This document shows, piece after piece, positions 1 to 12,355 of a stretch of DNA of 64,000 bases (within the stretch, counting starts at the first letter, position 1; each line of letters begins with the position of its first letter). The translations under genes were made by a program, and so were the position numbers. The notes under the pieces were generated by a model. That model searched no databases. It was not told where the DNA came from and saw nothing but the letters and a program-made list of their open reading frames with translations. Origin of the DNA: Atrina japonica (taxonomy: Eukaryota > Mollusca > Bivalvia > Pterioida > Pinnidae); assembly GCA_030159075.1 (NCBI GenBank), contig BROG01000366.1, positions 570,001 to 634,000 on the forward strand. Direction: 5' to 3'.

Positions 1-280
1 AATGTGCTCATTTCATGCCATGACAAATAATTAACACTTTCTGAAATTGTCAATATGATTGATACAGTCCACTATATGAGATCTAGGGAAATAAAATTGT
101 AACTTATCAATTAAGTTGTTGATATTCTGGTTGAATTCTCTGTTAAGATTTTCCCCATTTGGTGCCAAATTCACACATTTTTTCCAAATTACAAGGGACT
201 CGGCCAAGTTAAATAGTGTTGAAGAAAAGCATTAAGTAATACACATTATACTAGAAAACTCAATCTTTGTATACTTGCAG

Positions 281-848
281 TCTCCATGGAAATCCACTGG
301 GAGATGATGGAGTCAAAAAACTTGTTGACGGATTATTGGATGACCGTTTTACAGGCGAGGAAGACAATGATAAACATGTAGAATCCTGTCAACTGAAGGA
401 GTTGGACTTGGGAGACACCGGTTTAGGAGATAAAGGGATTGGCCACGTTTCAAGATTTTTGGAAACAAACACCAGTCTAGAGACGCTCAATCTTAATGGC
501 AACACTGGTATAACGGTTAATGGCTGGAGAAAGTTGGGAAAAGCTCTGAAAAGAAATACCACACTCACGACCTTGACATTGGATTTCAACAGAATAGGCG
601 ATGAGGGTATATCGGCACTTATTAGCGGCCTTAAGGACAACCAGACACTAAAGACCCTGGATTTAGAGGATACAAACTTGACGCAAGAAGGTGGCAGAAA
701 ATTAGTCGAACTTTTGAAATGCAACACAACCATACTTGATATAACCATCTCACCTGGGAATTCTATCCCCGATAAATTGCGAGATGAAATAAGAAATTAC
801 CTGGGTCTGAATCAAGCAGCTTCCACTCCCCCTAAATTTGGGAAGTAA
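281..848 (+). CDS. Last coding exon of a leucine-rich repeat (RNI-type, NLRC3/LRRC74-like) protein
   Basis: This is the 3'-terminal exon of a gene that begins left of the window. The acceptor is TATACTTGCAG at 270-280; the first base (281) completes a split codon. About 188 residues follow to TAA at 846-848. They form ribonuclease-inhibitor-type leucine-rich repeats of about 28-30 residues: LHGNPLGDDGVKKLVDGL, LKELDLGDTGLGDKGI, LETLNLNGNTGITVNG, LTTLTLDFNRIGDEGI and LKTLDLEDTNLTQEGG, then a charged C-terminal cap (NSIPDKLRDEIRNYLG). Such repeats form a horseshoe used for protein binding. This arrangement is usual in NLRC3-, LRRC74- and tropomodulin-like proteins, and the N-terminal domain that would decide between them is outside the window. 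An in-frame ATG at 267 lies in the intron side of the acceptor and is unlikely to be a start. An antisense open frame over the same DNA is a shadow. Confidence 0.85.
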
Positions 849-882
849 AATCAGGTAGCGAGACTTTTTACCTGTATTTCTA

Positions 883-888
883 AATAAA
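883..888 (+). terminator. Poly(A) signal AATAAA of the LRR gene
   Basis: A canonical AATAAA lies 35 bases after the TAA stop of the LRR gene, followed by T-rich sequence. It implies a very short 3' UTR ending near 900-915. Confidence 0.6.
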
Positions 889-3800
889 GAAACATTTACC
901 TTTAGTTTTTACCCGCTTTTTAGAGTCTAGAAACTTTCCAAAATGTCTTATTCATTGGCATTAATAGAGTTGATTTTAGTAATAAACGAAATCAATTAAA
1001 TATGAATGTGGTGGAAGTACATTATAAATTGCCTTTGCTAAGCTCCCTGTTTAGACCTATTGCATTACAGGAAACATATTATCATTTCAATCACAATTGT
1101 TAAGTTTTAAATTTAAATCCAATTTGACCCCTGTGGTAAATTCATGAAATACACTGGAATCTTGTTATCTTGAACCCCACAAGACCATGATCCCCTATTA
1201 CTTTGAGACATCCCGAAAACGAGATAACCAAAATTTTAATCAACATATTTATTTATCCATAATAATCGGGACTGGCATTCCAACTTTGACTTGTCTGATT
1301 TCAACATAATGAGATTTCACTGTACATTATATTTTTTTTGTAATTTGCTGTACATATTTTAGTTTAACTGTCTAGTCTGCCTGTATCCACATTAGTTCAG
1401 CTTTCTGTTTTTATGACTTTGAGTCAAGTGAGACAGTCATTTAGTGATCGTGCAGATTCTGACACATCGCCATTTTTCTGCAGTCTCGTTTATGATAGGG
1501 ATTTATAGAGAAGAGTCTGAAATGTCCGTTTAGTGTAGCTAGGACAGTGCTTCTGTCATTTTGTCAATTCAAAACAGTTTTCTTATAATGTAGAAAGATA
1601 TTTCTATCACTGTTAATATATTCCAGATCATGTAAATTTTGACATCTTCATACTTTCTTTAAAATTTGAGTAATTTTTTAGATTAGTTTGGCTTAAAATG
1701 CAGAATAGTTGGCAATATAAACCAAGATTTTGGTAGTGTTGAATCATTTAATATCTGTTATATACATGTAATTACAAATCACTTCCTAATTAGGTTATTT
1801 TAATCCCTAGCATCAGAATATCTTGTACAAATTTTGTTGTAATTTTAGTCCGTTTTCACTATTTTCGACAAGAAAAATCAGGACATATTTTTCTCTTTGT
1901 ATTTTGATTTGAATGCAAAAAATTAAGTGGATGCAAAATGATGAATTTCACTGAAGTGTTCAATTATTTCATGATCACTTATTTCGTTTTTGGTTCTTAA
2001 AAACATAAGAAAGGAAACAAGTTAATGGTAGAGAATGTGTTTGCTATATCAATGTTATAAATGTTGTCATAGATACAATCTTGTTTACAGAGCATATATG
2101 TAATGTACGATACACAGGGTTAATTCCACGGATTGTCATTTTTCTCTCTCATGAATCAATCAGGTGGTTTTAATTCGTAAATCGGGAGAAGCTTCAAATA
2201 ACATCGGGTCCTGCTAAGACGGCCCATAGTATATAGTGAATATACATGTACATGTATACATAATTGTATCAATAAATTATATACTGACTTTTAAATTGAC
2301 AGATTTATCACCACCGTGACAAACACCTTTGGCTAGTTACTGTATTAAAAGTCCCGATATTGTTGTTTTGACACAATCTAACCTACATGTACCGAACAAT
2401 TACCTATACCTAATTTATTTGTATACTATATATGCAGTATAATGAGTCCAAATTATAATAATCATAGATAAAATAAAAGTCCCATTATTTTTTATTGTTA
2501 TATTTTTTACAATACATTTACAAACCAAATTTTTTACATATGAAAAACTTTTCTACTTGAAACACTCATACATGTAATCACTATTTTTTGTACTCTGAAA
2601 AGAGAGTTAGGGAAAAGGGAAATCTATTTTTTTTTTTGTAAAATTAATTTGTTATCGAATCTGCTGAAAATACAACACCTGCTCAATTTTGTTTTGTATG
2701 GTTTATAAATATATACAAGTTGTTATAAATTTATATTATTACTCCGAGATCAGTCTTATTTATCATTTGATTATTATTACAAATTCCATGTTGCTTTGAA
2801 TCAGACAAACTAATTAACTCATCTTTGCGTATTTAAGTAATTTTACAGTTTTTAGATTTTTTCTTTAAAAGTTATTAATATGGATGTAGAGTTATGTCCC
2901 TTATTTATATCAGAGATTAAGATGTTGTTCATTGCTGTGAGTTATGCATATTGAGATAACCAACTCTGCGACAAAGCTCTTTAAAACCAGCTGCAGTATA
3001 GCTTTGAACGCCATGAATGGAAAACCAAAATTTTTCTTTGCCATACAAATGATAAATACATGTATTTCCTTTTCTTTTACATTATTATCTAATCCAACGA
3101 TTTTAAATAACAGAATTTGTGAATTTTCTATAAATACTTTTTTGGCAACCGATTCAGGTTAACAGTTTAAACAAAGTAACTGATAACATTGGTCCAACAT
3201 ATTGCATTAATAAGAAGTTGAATACTGTATACACGTTTAATTTTCACCATTTTCACCCTTACACAATCAGGCGTATTTAAAATGAATCAAATTTTAAAGC
3301 TAAATAATTAAGCCACAGACATACATGCCATCAATGATTTAGGGTGAATTTAAGGTGGAGTGAATTTAAGGTGGAGTGAATATGTTTTCTATCATAAAAG
3401 GGCGAAAATAACCAGGGGCGAAAATTTCCAGGTAAACAGTATTTAAAATACACTAACGCTTATGTTGATTTTTGTAGATCACATGGACAGCTCAGGTGAT
3501 CTACTATGATCTATTGTCGTATGTCTATGTTGGTTGCATCATGTAAATTTTTAATGTTTTTAACATTTCAAAAACTGCTGAGCTACTTTTTTGCATGACT
3601 TGGAATCAAACATTTAAAATTATTTTTTTTAACATTTTTAAAATATTCTCAAAACCACCGAGCTAATTTTCATGTAAAATGTTACCGTGGATATACAGCA
3701 CTTGCTGAGTAACAAAAATTACAAACGTTGTAAATTTTATGGCCCCAGGTGGTCAGGGCTTCTGCAGAAAGGGTGGGGACTTACATGACTAATACCGACC

Positions 3801-4324
3801 ATTCTGTCATTTATATACTAATTATCAGTTATTGTGTAATGGTAAGGCGTACAGCATACATGTAATGCATATAAATGTGTACACATCTTTTTCACAGATA
3901 CTTACATCTGACGAATAAACTTAAATACATAAATTTGATTTAGTATAAATCTTCCGTCCACGATATGTGATATTTTTTACGACATCCACCGATGGTCTGC
4001 TGTTTTGTAACATGTTCTGTGATACAAGTCTCGATTTGATGTTTTATTTACTTGTTAATCTTTATCGTACCAATGTTATTGTTCGTTGATGTCGCGGGAA
4101 GTCTTGTAGAATTGTGCCTAAATAAATGCTACAGGTAGATACACTTGTGTTGTTTGTTATTCCACTTTACGCCACTCCAGACGAAAGACGTACAGCGTTG
4201 TGCCATAAGTTTATAAACAAACGTCATTTCCCATTACAATGTTCTTTCTATATAAAACTACGGAGCCCGAGAGGTGACATAGTGGTGAAAACAAATTATT
4301 CTGTGGAATGGAATAATAATGGAG

Positions 4325-4590
4325 AGAAAAAAGATGTTTTTGTGAAACACAAATGCCCCCGATCTCAACAAAATTTTGCAATGTCCTACATTTTGACCCA
4401 CTCCACCCCCAGGGGCATGTGATGTCAGTGAAGTGTGAGCAACCCTTAGATGAAGTTACAGTCTAAGTTTGGTTGCTGTATCACAATCCAAACTTGAAAT
4501 ATTGCACATTATATGTAAGCGAGATGGACTATCCAAACACTAGATGCTCCCGGTAGACCTTTCAGGCCAGGGGGCACAAAATATTATTAA
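4325..4590 (+). repeat. Dispersed repeat, about 260 bp, copy 1 of 2
   Basis: The stretch runs from GATGTTTTTGTGAAACACAA through CACTCCACCCCCAGG to CTTTCAGGCCAGGGGGCACA. It is closely similar over its whole length to 46775-47065 in the same orientation, and its head also resembles 47618-47640 (GAACACGAATGCCCCCGC). The copy at 46.8 kb has extra GACGGA/GACAAA-like simple sequence in the middle. I infer a short non-autonomous interspersed element; the class is unknown. Confidence 0.7.
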
Positions 4591-5150
4591 GTGCAAACAA
4601 GAACATCACCCCAAGGATTGAAATTCCTTTGTCATACCTCCAAGGCTTGGACCAATTTTATTAATCAACTGTAAAAAAGACAGATAACCAACACAACACA
4701 TCGTATAGCTTGTATTTTATTACAATGAAAAAATACAGATGTATGGATATCAAATACCTCTCCACTTTAACCGTTATCTCAAACACATTCAAAACAATAA
4801 TATTACCATTAGCATGATTAGGCCAAACCTATACATATATATGGGTGTTTGTGTGTGATTTTGGGTTTTTTGTTTTCTTTTCTTTTTGTTCACAAATGAC
4901 TTACCATGACAACAGGGACCTTTTGGTGGGTTAACATTTTTCACCTTTTTCCTAAGCAGAAGTTTTCAAGTTTTTCTGTGTAGTTTTGAAGTACAGAAAC
5001 TTAATTTTTTTTCTGTAATGTAGACAAATCAAATAACACAACTTCTGTTAACATGTAAAAAGCAACACAATTTTACACTGTCAATACCCAGAGTTCTAAC
5101 AGTTGGAAATATCAGTGCTTGATGATGATTTTTTACCACTTACAGTGGAA

Positions 5151-5248
5151 ACTGTCATGGAAGACCACCTGCCTTCTGAGAGACCTACTGTGTTCAGAGA
5201 CCATGTCAGTGGTAGATGGGGTGGTCTCTGAAGGCAGGTTTCACTGTA
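5151..5248. mobile_element. MITE-like element with ACAGTGGAAAC/GTTTCACTGT ends
   Basis: The left end TACAGTGGAAACTG and right end CAGGTTTCACTGTA are imperfect inverted repeats. The inside is rich in GACCACCT/AGGTGGTC-type words that also pair with each other. Elements with similar ends occur at 8602-8782, 8934-9103, 10775-10991 and 44966-45146, suggesting one broad family of short non-autonomous DNA elements. Confidence 0.5.
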
Positions 5249-5587
5249 TTGAATGCATGCAGAGTTTAAATTTAGCGGTTTGATCATAATTACCCAGTAA
5301 TTAATTACTGGTACACCAGTAGTTGTGTTAACCTTACTAATCAATTTAGCACACATAAAAATTTAGCACACTTATGTTGCAACGTAATAATCACTTAAAT
5401 CAAATATGTTAAAATATTTTGTTTTACAGTTACTTTACAACAAAGTCCCCCTCTACTTTCTCATGGCCGGTCACATCAATATGTATGTGTCTATGTAAGT
5501 ACCATGTGTGTATGTGAGTGTGTTTATGAACATATGTATCATGGATGTACATTTTTATGCCTCTAGATCCCATACATTATACATGTA

Positions 5588-5952
5588 ATAATTAATGAAG
5601 TCAAAAGATTACATAAACACTAAACTCTTGGGGCAGCTAGATCTCATTAGGCCAGTCACATGTATATGTATGTGTGTGTATGTGTATATATATATATATA
5701 TATATGACTTTTAAATGTATGGTATGTGGCTAATAAAATCAAAAGATTATATGAACACTAACTGCTGGGAGGGGCTAGTTTTCATTATGCCAGTCACATA
5801 TGTATATATGTGTGTGTGTATGTATATGTGTATGTATGTGTGTGTACATGTATGTATGTGTATGTGTGTGTATGTATTTTAAATGTATGTGATTAATGAA
5901 GTCAAAAGGTTATATAAACGCTAAATGCTGGGAGGGGCTAGTTTTCATGAAG
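5588..5952. repeat. Triplicated ~150-bp unit separated by TG/TA microsatellites
   Basis: A segment beginning ATTAATGAAGTCAAAAGATT and ending GGGGCTAG appears three times, starting near 5588, 5734 and 5891. The copies are separated by (TG)n, (TATG)n and (TA)n microsatellite tracts. The arrangement looks like a tandem triplication followed by microsatellite growth in the spacers. Confidence 0.7.
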
Positions 5953-6404
5953 GCCCACAATGTACCAATTTTGACTGGCATTTTTTAAAATTTGACTGCA
6001 AACATATTTTTGTGCACACAACAATTCCTTCCATAAAAACCAATTCTAAATACATCTACCTGTATATGTAATTATCTCATTTACTTCTTTTCTAAATGGT
6101 ACAATTAGCAATCATTTGTAAATCGTTTCCACGGAGATACCCAAACTACACATAAAGGTCATTCAATATATGTAACACATTTCTATATTTGCGATATATT
6201 GCTTAGAACCATGGAAATTGTGCAGCAATCTCAAGGTAATATTGGCACTTTCTTATGAAAGGGGAGACAACACATTTCATTTGGTTCTTATGAATGTATT
6301 AAAAGAAATAAAATATTAAAGCAGATATTATTTTATACATGAACACAATGGTTAAATAATAAAGACAGTATTTCTTAATGAGCAATAAAATACATACAGA
6401 GGTT

Positions 6405-7048
6405 GACTCATTCACCTCTAAAGACACATTTGGACTGACCTAAATCATTGAGTAATAGACTAGTTCATTGTTTTTCAGGGATTGACGAGATCCAATAGCA
6501 CTGAAGTGAATACCAAAAATTAATATTCCAATATACGTGACTATTATTTGATTTATATTTGAATATTCATCTCAGTCTACATGCATATTTTTATTTCATA
6601 CCTGAGTATCTCGTTACTAATATATGCCAAAATATCATTTATGTTTTATTATCAAGAAAATATCTGGTTTCAGCAAAAATAAATTTCTGACTTACATGTA
6701 ACTACATGAAAATAATGTGACAGTACCTTTGAATCATTAACCCCTGAGAAACAATGAAGTCTACTATAAATCAATGACTTCGGCAAGTCCAAATATGTCT
6801 TTAGGGGTGAATGTGTTCAGAAGACAATCTCGAATATCCAATATTTCCAAGACCATCAGTGATGATGCAATGATTCTGCTGTACAATTACCAGACACGTA
6901 ACCAAATATTGGAATGGTAATTTTATATGACATTCAGTTTACTAATCATTTAGTAATATCAACTCATTCACCCCTAAAGACACATTTGGACTGGTCTTAA
7001 CCACTGATTTACAGGAGAGTCCATTGTTTTCCAAGGGTTGATGAGTTA
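6405..7048. repeat. Three copies of an ~85-bp repeat with inverted ends
   Basis: Copies lie at 6405-6484 (plus), 6736-6816 (minus) and 6959-7047 (plus). Each starts with ACTCATTCACCCCTAAAGAC-like sequence, ends with AGGGGTTGATGAGTT-like sequence, and so has short inverted termini. More copies are at 33750-33832 (minus), 40520-40561 plus 42239-42293 (plus, interrupted), 50631-50716 (plus) and 56512-56592 (plus). A tiny MITE is the likeliest explanation. Confidence 0.65.
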
Positions 7049-8482
7049 AAGCATTCATTTCAGCTTTAGTTAAGTAGGACTGGTCCATCACCTATAGTCA
7101 TGACTTTTCTACAAAACCCTTGACCCACAGGTCATGAAATTAACACATTTTGCTACCCTTTTCCTTAATGTGACATAAGCTGTATTAATTTAAAAAAAAT
7201 ACTTATGCTGTTTCCTTCATAACCTTATCATGATGTATAATAATAACCCAGGCATAAAATTTCTAGTTAGTGAATAATTTAACCTTGCTATAGGCATACG
7301 ACACTTGACCTGACTACGAGTAACACTGCTAATGTTTCTTCAAGATGTCATTTACCAAATTTGAGGAGAATTGGAAGCAGGATTTCTGAGAACAATTTTG
7401 AAATAATAAAAGGCTTACGCATATCTCAGCGGCACCGATAATATGACAGTAGCAGATCAAAATAGGTCACCTGAGACCGAGTCACACAGGTGAGCTACAA
7501 ATGCAAAATAAAAAAAGATCATTTTATATATAATATATCTTTTTACATGTACGTTACATTGCAATATACAATTTAATGCAATAAAAAGAAAAAAAAACAA
7601 ATGTATGATTGATGATGGAATTTTTTATCAATAAAATTGACTAGTCTTTTTTTTACTATATGAGATATGTATATCCCGCATCACTTCATTCTCAGACATC
7701 AACAATCCAACAGTGACTTCATGATACAAATTTGTGTTTTATCTTTCTTTCTAAATTTTTCTAAGACGTTTCAAACCATATTCTTTCAATAAAAATATGA
7801 GAGATCAACCAGAGTGGATATGGAAGACAAATAGAAAAAGAGATACCTTCAAGCTTCTTCCTTTGTTTATATATCAGAGAGAGAGAGAGAGAGAGAGACA
7901 GACGGACAGACAGACAAAGATATAATACCTCGATGTCCTATCAAGCCATATGGGACAGCGATAATTTCTGTGGAAATGCTGGGTTCCCAGCGTTTCCTCA
8001 GAAAGTAAGACAGCGATGGAGAACAAGAGGTATGTGCAGCCTGTGTTCATTTGGTAAGAGGCCATCCATCCCGTGTTATTATGATAGAGAACGAGAGTCA
8101 AAGAACTAAAAAGATCTCTTTACTCCCCTGTACATATGAGAGAGAGAACAGAACCAGTATGTTCCAGGACATTCTCTGAAACTTTGTGTTGAGTGACAAT
8201 ACAGTGATTTACCAATTGGTTGATAAGACAGCAACAACATTCATTTTTACAAATAAAAAAGGAGAATAGAAAATAGCATAACACAATATTTCCTGAAAAA
8301 TTAATTTCTTCTAGACTGGAGTAAAATACTGAAAATACATTACTTAATGTTCCTGAGAATGAAGGATCCGGATATACATCCTGTGGGACTAACTACAAAC
8401 TAAAGGATTCCAATAAAACTTGGCACTTAATAATATACATAAATACAAATAAAACGTTATACAAATAATTCAGTTCCATATT

Positions 8483-8519
<37 letters not shown>

Positions 8520-8601
8520 AACTAAATTTGTAAACAAAATAATACAATTCAAATTTGCGCAATAATTTCCAAATTATATTTGGAATACCTTAGTTTCATA
8601 A
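7049..8601. other. Intergenic, no gene; microsatellites
   Basis: No supported gene. A (GA)n tract lies at about 7877-7898 next to a CAGACGGACAGACAGACA tract, and an (AT)n tract at about 8489-8516. A sequence near 7460-7500 (AATAGGTCACCTGAG...GGTGAGCTA) resembles the end of the interspersed repeat seen at 49740-49790. The open frame at 7874-8101 (minus) starts in unique DNA and runs through the GA tract; it is not credible as a gene. Confidence 0.5.
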
Positions 8602-8782
8602 TACAGTCAATCTTGTCGATTGAGGCCACACAAGGGAACAGGCAAAAGTGGTCATTATAGACAGATGGCCTTTCTAAAAATGTTTATTTATCATTAAAAA
8701 GCTAACAAAGATCATGTTTAATTAGCCTTTGTTGACAGGTGACCTTTATACAGTGGTGGCCTTTACTACAAGTTTGACTGTA
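8602..8782. mobile_element. MITE-like element (TACAGTCAA...TTTGACTGTA), copy 1
   Basis: The ends TACAGTCAA and TTTGACTGTA are inverted. The inside (GAGGCCAC, AAGGGAACAG, AGGTGACC) is closely similar to 8934-9103, in the same orientation about 330 bp away. The element is non-coding and presumably was mobilised in trans. Confidence 0.55.
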
Positions 8783-8933
8783 CATCTATCTACACTCATT
8801 ACACTGACCTTCCCTTTACACATGTTATAAAATCTTGTAAATTTGATCTGGATCAGTAATCATTTTGCACTATATCAGATTAAACAGTTTTAGGATACTT
8901 ATGTACCTGGTACACAAGTTGTCCACTGTTTTC

Positions 8934-9103
8934 CAGTCATACTTGACTATAGAGGCCACTTAAGGGAACAGACAAAAGTTGTCATATTAAACAAGTGAAC
9001 TTGATTACGAGGTTTATTCATTATAAAAAAGTAACCAAAGGTTATGCTTTATTGGCAGGTGCCCTTTTATACAGATGTGGACTTTAATTCAAGTTTGACT
9101 GTA
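8934..9103. mobile_element. MITE-like element (CAGTCATACTTGAC...TTTGACTGTA), copy 2
   Basis: Second copy of the element at 8602-8782, sharing GAGGCCACTTAAGGGAACAG, the TTTATTCATTATAAAAAAG-like core and the TTTGACTGTA end. The two copies have diverged by many substitutions, so the family is old. Confidence 0.55.
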
Positions 9104-9424
9104 TTTAAATTTCCTTGATTTTCTCTGTATGATTTCTACACACAGCTTGTGTAGGAATGCTGCAAATCACCTCTATTTGGAGAGATATCATAGAGAGATA
9201 TCATGAGTAAATTCAAAAATGAACATGTTCACACTTCAAACAAGGATTGCACATGTTAAATATTAAAGCTCTACTACTTATATTGCAAAAGTTATAGCCC
9301 AAGTTAAAGGTTATCTGGAAGATAAGGTTGTACAATATGACCGACAGGCTTTTACCATTAGATTATATTGTACCATATGATAAATTGTCTTTCTCTGTCA
9401 GACAGATTATAGATTGTATCATTC

Positions 9425-9806
9425 AACAGACAAAATTGTACCATCTGATAGATAAGACTGTACCATCCGATAAATAACCTTGTACCATCTGATAAATAAT
9501 CTTGTACCATCTGATAGATAAGACTGTACCATCCGATAAATAACCTTGTACCATCTGATAAATAATCTTGTACCATCTGATAGATAAGACTGTACCATCC
9601 GATAAATAACCTTGTACCATCTGATAAATAATCTTGTACCATCTGATAGACAAGCTTGTACCATCTGATAGACAAGCTTGTACCATCTGATAAACAAGCT
9701 TGTACCATCTGATAAATAATCTTGTACCATCTGATAGACAAGCTTGTACCATCTGATAAACAAGCTTGTACCATCTGATAGACAAGCTTGTACCATCTGA
9801 TAAACA
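9425..9806. repeat. 22-bp minisatellite with a 66-bp higher-order unit
   Basis: About 17 tandem copies of a 22-bp unit of the form TGTACCATCTGATARAYAAK. In the first half three variants (..GATAGATAAGAC, ..CGATAAATAACCT, ..GATAAATAATCT) recur in order three times, giving a 66-bp higher-order repeat; the second half is built from ..GACAAGCT and ..AACAAGCT variants. Because 22 is not a multiple of three and the unit has no stop on the minus strand, all three minus frames stay open for 125-138 codons. These overlapping open frames are by-products of the repeat, not genes. Confidence 0.9.
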
Positions 9807-10774
9807 GTAGGACACTTTACTATTGGTTGAACGAGGTAGTACTCGCTGGTCTATTCAATCAATGTGTGATAGATGAAAGTTTAAGTAGGTGATTAACTTT
9901 ATACAAAAATTGAAATTTTTCAACATCTACTAACATGATTCATGAAAATGACAGCAACCAGTGCTGAACATGGATGAAATATAACCATTACTCAATCTCA
10001 ATTTTATTTTGCTTTTGTTGGTCTTTTTGTCTGAAGCAACAGCAATATAATGTTGAAAATCTAGGTCTACAAAACACTTGAACACACATCATCTAAAGAT
10101 CAATTGCATACTCTAATAATCTCATCAGAAAATAAATGACTGCCATCAATAATCTACATTTATAAAAGTACCTGAGGTTTAAAAGTTTGACATTTCTACA
10201 TAAGGGTTGATGATTAACCAAACTTTAAATGATATTCTAAACACTCCTTAGTAAAAGATCAGACTTAACATTTCAGCATCTCATGACATCTTTTTCTAAC
10301 TGGAACAGTCATTTTGACCCCTCTGGTCACATTTTGACTCATCTAAACTGATAAAAAGCATAGTCTACTGTCATTATTGAGGGTGAACAGGTTTTTATGA
10401 ATGTGAAATTATTGCAAAAATTATATTCCAAGTCACGCACTCTGATTTCTGACAGTGGACTTTACCATTCTTTGAATTAGGCAACTCCAAATTTGCCTAC
10501 AGGGGTCAATAATATATTTACATATGATTTGTGTAAAAAGAAATAGATACGGTGTAGAGGCTAAAATCTAACCACACTGTGACTAAGTGGCCAATTCTGT
10601 CACATAACAGGTGCCCCTTTCACAGATTAACAAGTTTTAAGGTCAAAGTAACAGTTCCTTGTAGACCTCTGATTTTTTGTGTAATAACTTGATGTGTTGA
10701 ACAAAACTACATCAACTTAAATACAATATGGATCACTCAAATCCTATGTGGAATTGTTCTGTATTGGTTTATGT
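9807..10774. other. Intergenic, nothing recognised
   Basis: No open frame, RNA gene or clear repeat was recognised, apart from a weak similarity around 10450-10510 to the ~85-bp repeat family (AACTCCAAATTTGCCTACAG). Confidence 0.4.
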
Positions 10775-10991
10775 ATACAGTAGATCATCACCTAAAGACC
10801 ACCTCGCTTTGGAGACCACCTCGCTTTGGAGACCACCTCACATTTCATACCACCTCACATTTCATACCACAACATTTCAGTATCTTGATAAATAGCTTTT
10901 ATTTACAGAACCTCACTTAAGAGACCACCTCACTAATCAGACCACTTTGAGCCAGTCAATTAAATGGTCTTAAAAGTGAGGTTTGACTGTA
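10775..10991. mobile_element. MITE-like element with internal GACCACCTC repeats
   Basis: The ends TACAGTAGATCATCACCT and AAAAGTGAGGTTTGACTGTA are roughly inverted. Inside, GACCACCTCGCTTTGGA and ACCACCTCACATTTCAT are each repeated twice in tandem. The ends match the TACAGT/ACTGTA family in this window. Confidence 0.5.
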
Positions 10992-10994
10992 TAT

Positions 10995-11500
10995 ACAGGT
11001 GACTCTCAATACCTCGCAGTCCATGGGACCATCAAAACACTTCCAGGTTTCAAGAGTTCTGGAAATCAAAATTTCGACTGATGTAGGTTCTTAAAACTAT
11101 ACAAAATAAGGGAAGTTTGGGATTTTTTTTTTGTATTCTGTCACAAACAATCCTTGTATCTAGTTTTCAAACATAAAATATGTGTAAATACGTTACCTTT
11201 ATTATGTATCCTATTAGGATATAAACGAACTTCAACATATAAGGCCTATACTACTTGATTAGGTCAGGATGTATTTGCCACCCGGATATCAAAACATCAT
11301 TTGTTTAATCTTCCAGGTAAGGATCCCACTGTTGTCCTGGCTTATGACATTGACATTTTTTCATTCGCCGATAATTACTCATTTGAGGTTTCAAGAGTGA
11401 TATATAAAAGTAATATACAAATCAGGACTTCAAATCGAGTTCAAGGTTTCAAGAATTTACTTTGAGATTTCGACGTTCAAGCCATTGAGAGTCAACTGTA
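10995..11500. mobile_element. ~506-bp element with inverted ends (ACAGGTGACTCTCAATACC)
   Basis: The left end ACAGGTGACTCTCAATA and the right end CATTGAGAGTCAACTGTA are inverted repeats, and the sub-terminal words TTTCAAG and TCGA also recur in opposite orientation. It abuts the preceding TACAGT element. No coding capacity. I infer a non-autonomous DNA transposon. Confidence 0.55.
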
Positions 11501-12165
11501 TATTTAGAGAAAAAGAACTCAAATGACATAGCACTTGTTCATTGCTATGTGTTTTTCTTTCGTAATGCGATATTTCAGACTAAACAATGAATGCCACTTT
11601 GTCAATATTATAAGACTTCAGAACAGAAATTCAGAAATCCTGTAAAAATGCACCTGTTAAAAAGTTAATCAGGTTACAAATAGTTATTTTTTAAAGTTTC
11701 AGGAAAAACATATTTATCTGACTGATAAGCAGGAAGTCACATGTACAAATCTGACATAATATTAATCGGCAGCCAAATATTGAGTTGAGGAGAATTCATT
11801 GGAACATTTAGATTTGATGTAACACAGGTCCCCGCCCAATTGTTATGGTTCATCAAAGACAAATAACTGCAACAATGGTACATTTATATAATGACAAATT
11901 GATACCACAAATTTAAATGATGATTTTTACATGTTGATGTTAAATGTTAATCCTTAAAAAATAACAGCACTTTGTGTATATATATGGTCCCTTGCTGTGT
12001 AACACACTCATGCATAAATATATAAATACATGTAACTATCTATTAAAACTGTGCATATTATCATTTGAATAACGGTACATATATAGATATATTAAAAATA
12101 TTTTGCATTGACGCAATTTCATTTCTTAACGGAGACACAGTCCTTAAGTGCATATTAGTATATTA
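11501..12165. other. Region downstream of the ASAP gene, no gene seen
   Basis: AT-rich sequence without supported genes or repeats. If the ASAP transcript uses a poly(A) site beyond the AATAAA at 12186-12191, part of this could be a longer 3' UTR; the sequence alone does not decide. Confidence 0.4.
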
Positions 12166-12185
12166 AAAACTGTTTCTTAAGAGAT

Positions 12186-12191
12186 TTTATT
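12186..12191 (-). terminator. Candidate poly(A) signal AATAAA of ASAP
   Basis: On the minus strand AATAAA lies 93 bases after the TGA stop of the ASAP coding region (TTTATT on the plus strand). It would give a 3' UTR of roughly 110-130 nt. Other AT-rich signals further down cannot be excluded. Confidence 0.45.
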
Positions 12192-12283
12192 TATAACTTT
12201 TGTATTAGATAATAAAACGTTTTGGTTGTCGCTTCCTTTATAACTTTGATTTTCTTTGCCACTGCGTCTGGCCACTATCAACG

Positions 12284-12355
12284 TCAGGTTATTAGACTGA
12301 CAAACGTTTTTGGGAAGACTCCTCTCCGCTGTGGCTGTCCTTCTATCTCGCCTTC
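12284..12355 (-). CDS. ASAP: ASAP last coding exon: end of SH3 domain and stop
   Basis: The acceptor CATTCTTAG precedes 12355. Encodes [23 protein letters not shown] and TGA (12286-12284). It matches the IEGQPxRxGVFPxxFV end of ASAP SH3 domains. A different, longer frame over the same bases is a shadow. Confidence 0.94.
   Translation of the reverse strand, partial: EGEIEGQPQRRGVFPKTFVSLIT

Larger units (their letters stand above)
915..5590. other. Intergenic region, no gene; MITE-like and dispersed repeats
   Basis: I see no open frame with recognisable protein similarity. The region holds an element of about 175 bp at 1150-1324 with inverted ends (ACACTGGAATCTTG at the left, GAGATTTCACTGTA at the right), a short duplication GGTGGAGTGAATTTAA near 3353-3375, a dispersed repeat at 4325-4590, and a 98-bp inverted-end element at 5151-5248. 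The small open frames at 2944-3162 and 4126-4422 are chance; the second overlaps the dispersed repeat. Confidence 0.6.

Noticed and set aside
389..748. 119-codon antisense frame over the LRR exon
   Set aside because: Antisense shadow of a clear LRR coding exon, with no similarity of its own.
7874..8101. 75-codon minus frame ending in SLSLSL
   Set aside because: Runs into a GA microsatellite; no domain or splice signals.
9358..9815. Three overlapping open frames of 125-138 codons on the minus strand
   Set aside because: All come from the 22-bp minisatellite, which has no stop in any minus frame; no domain and no splice context.
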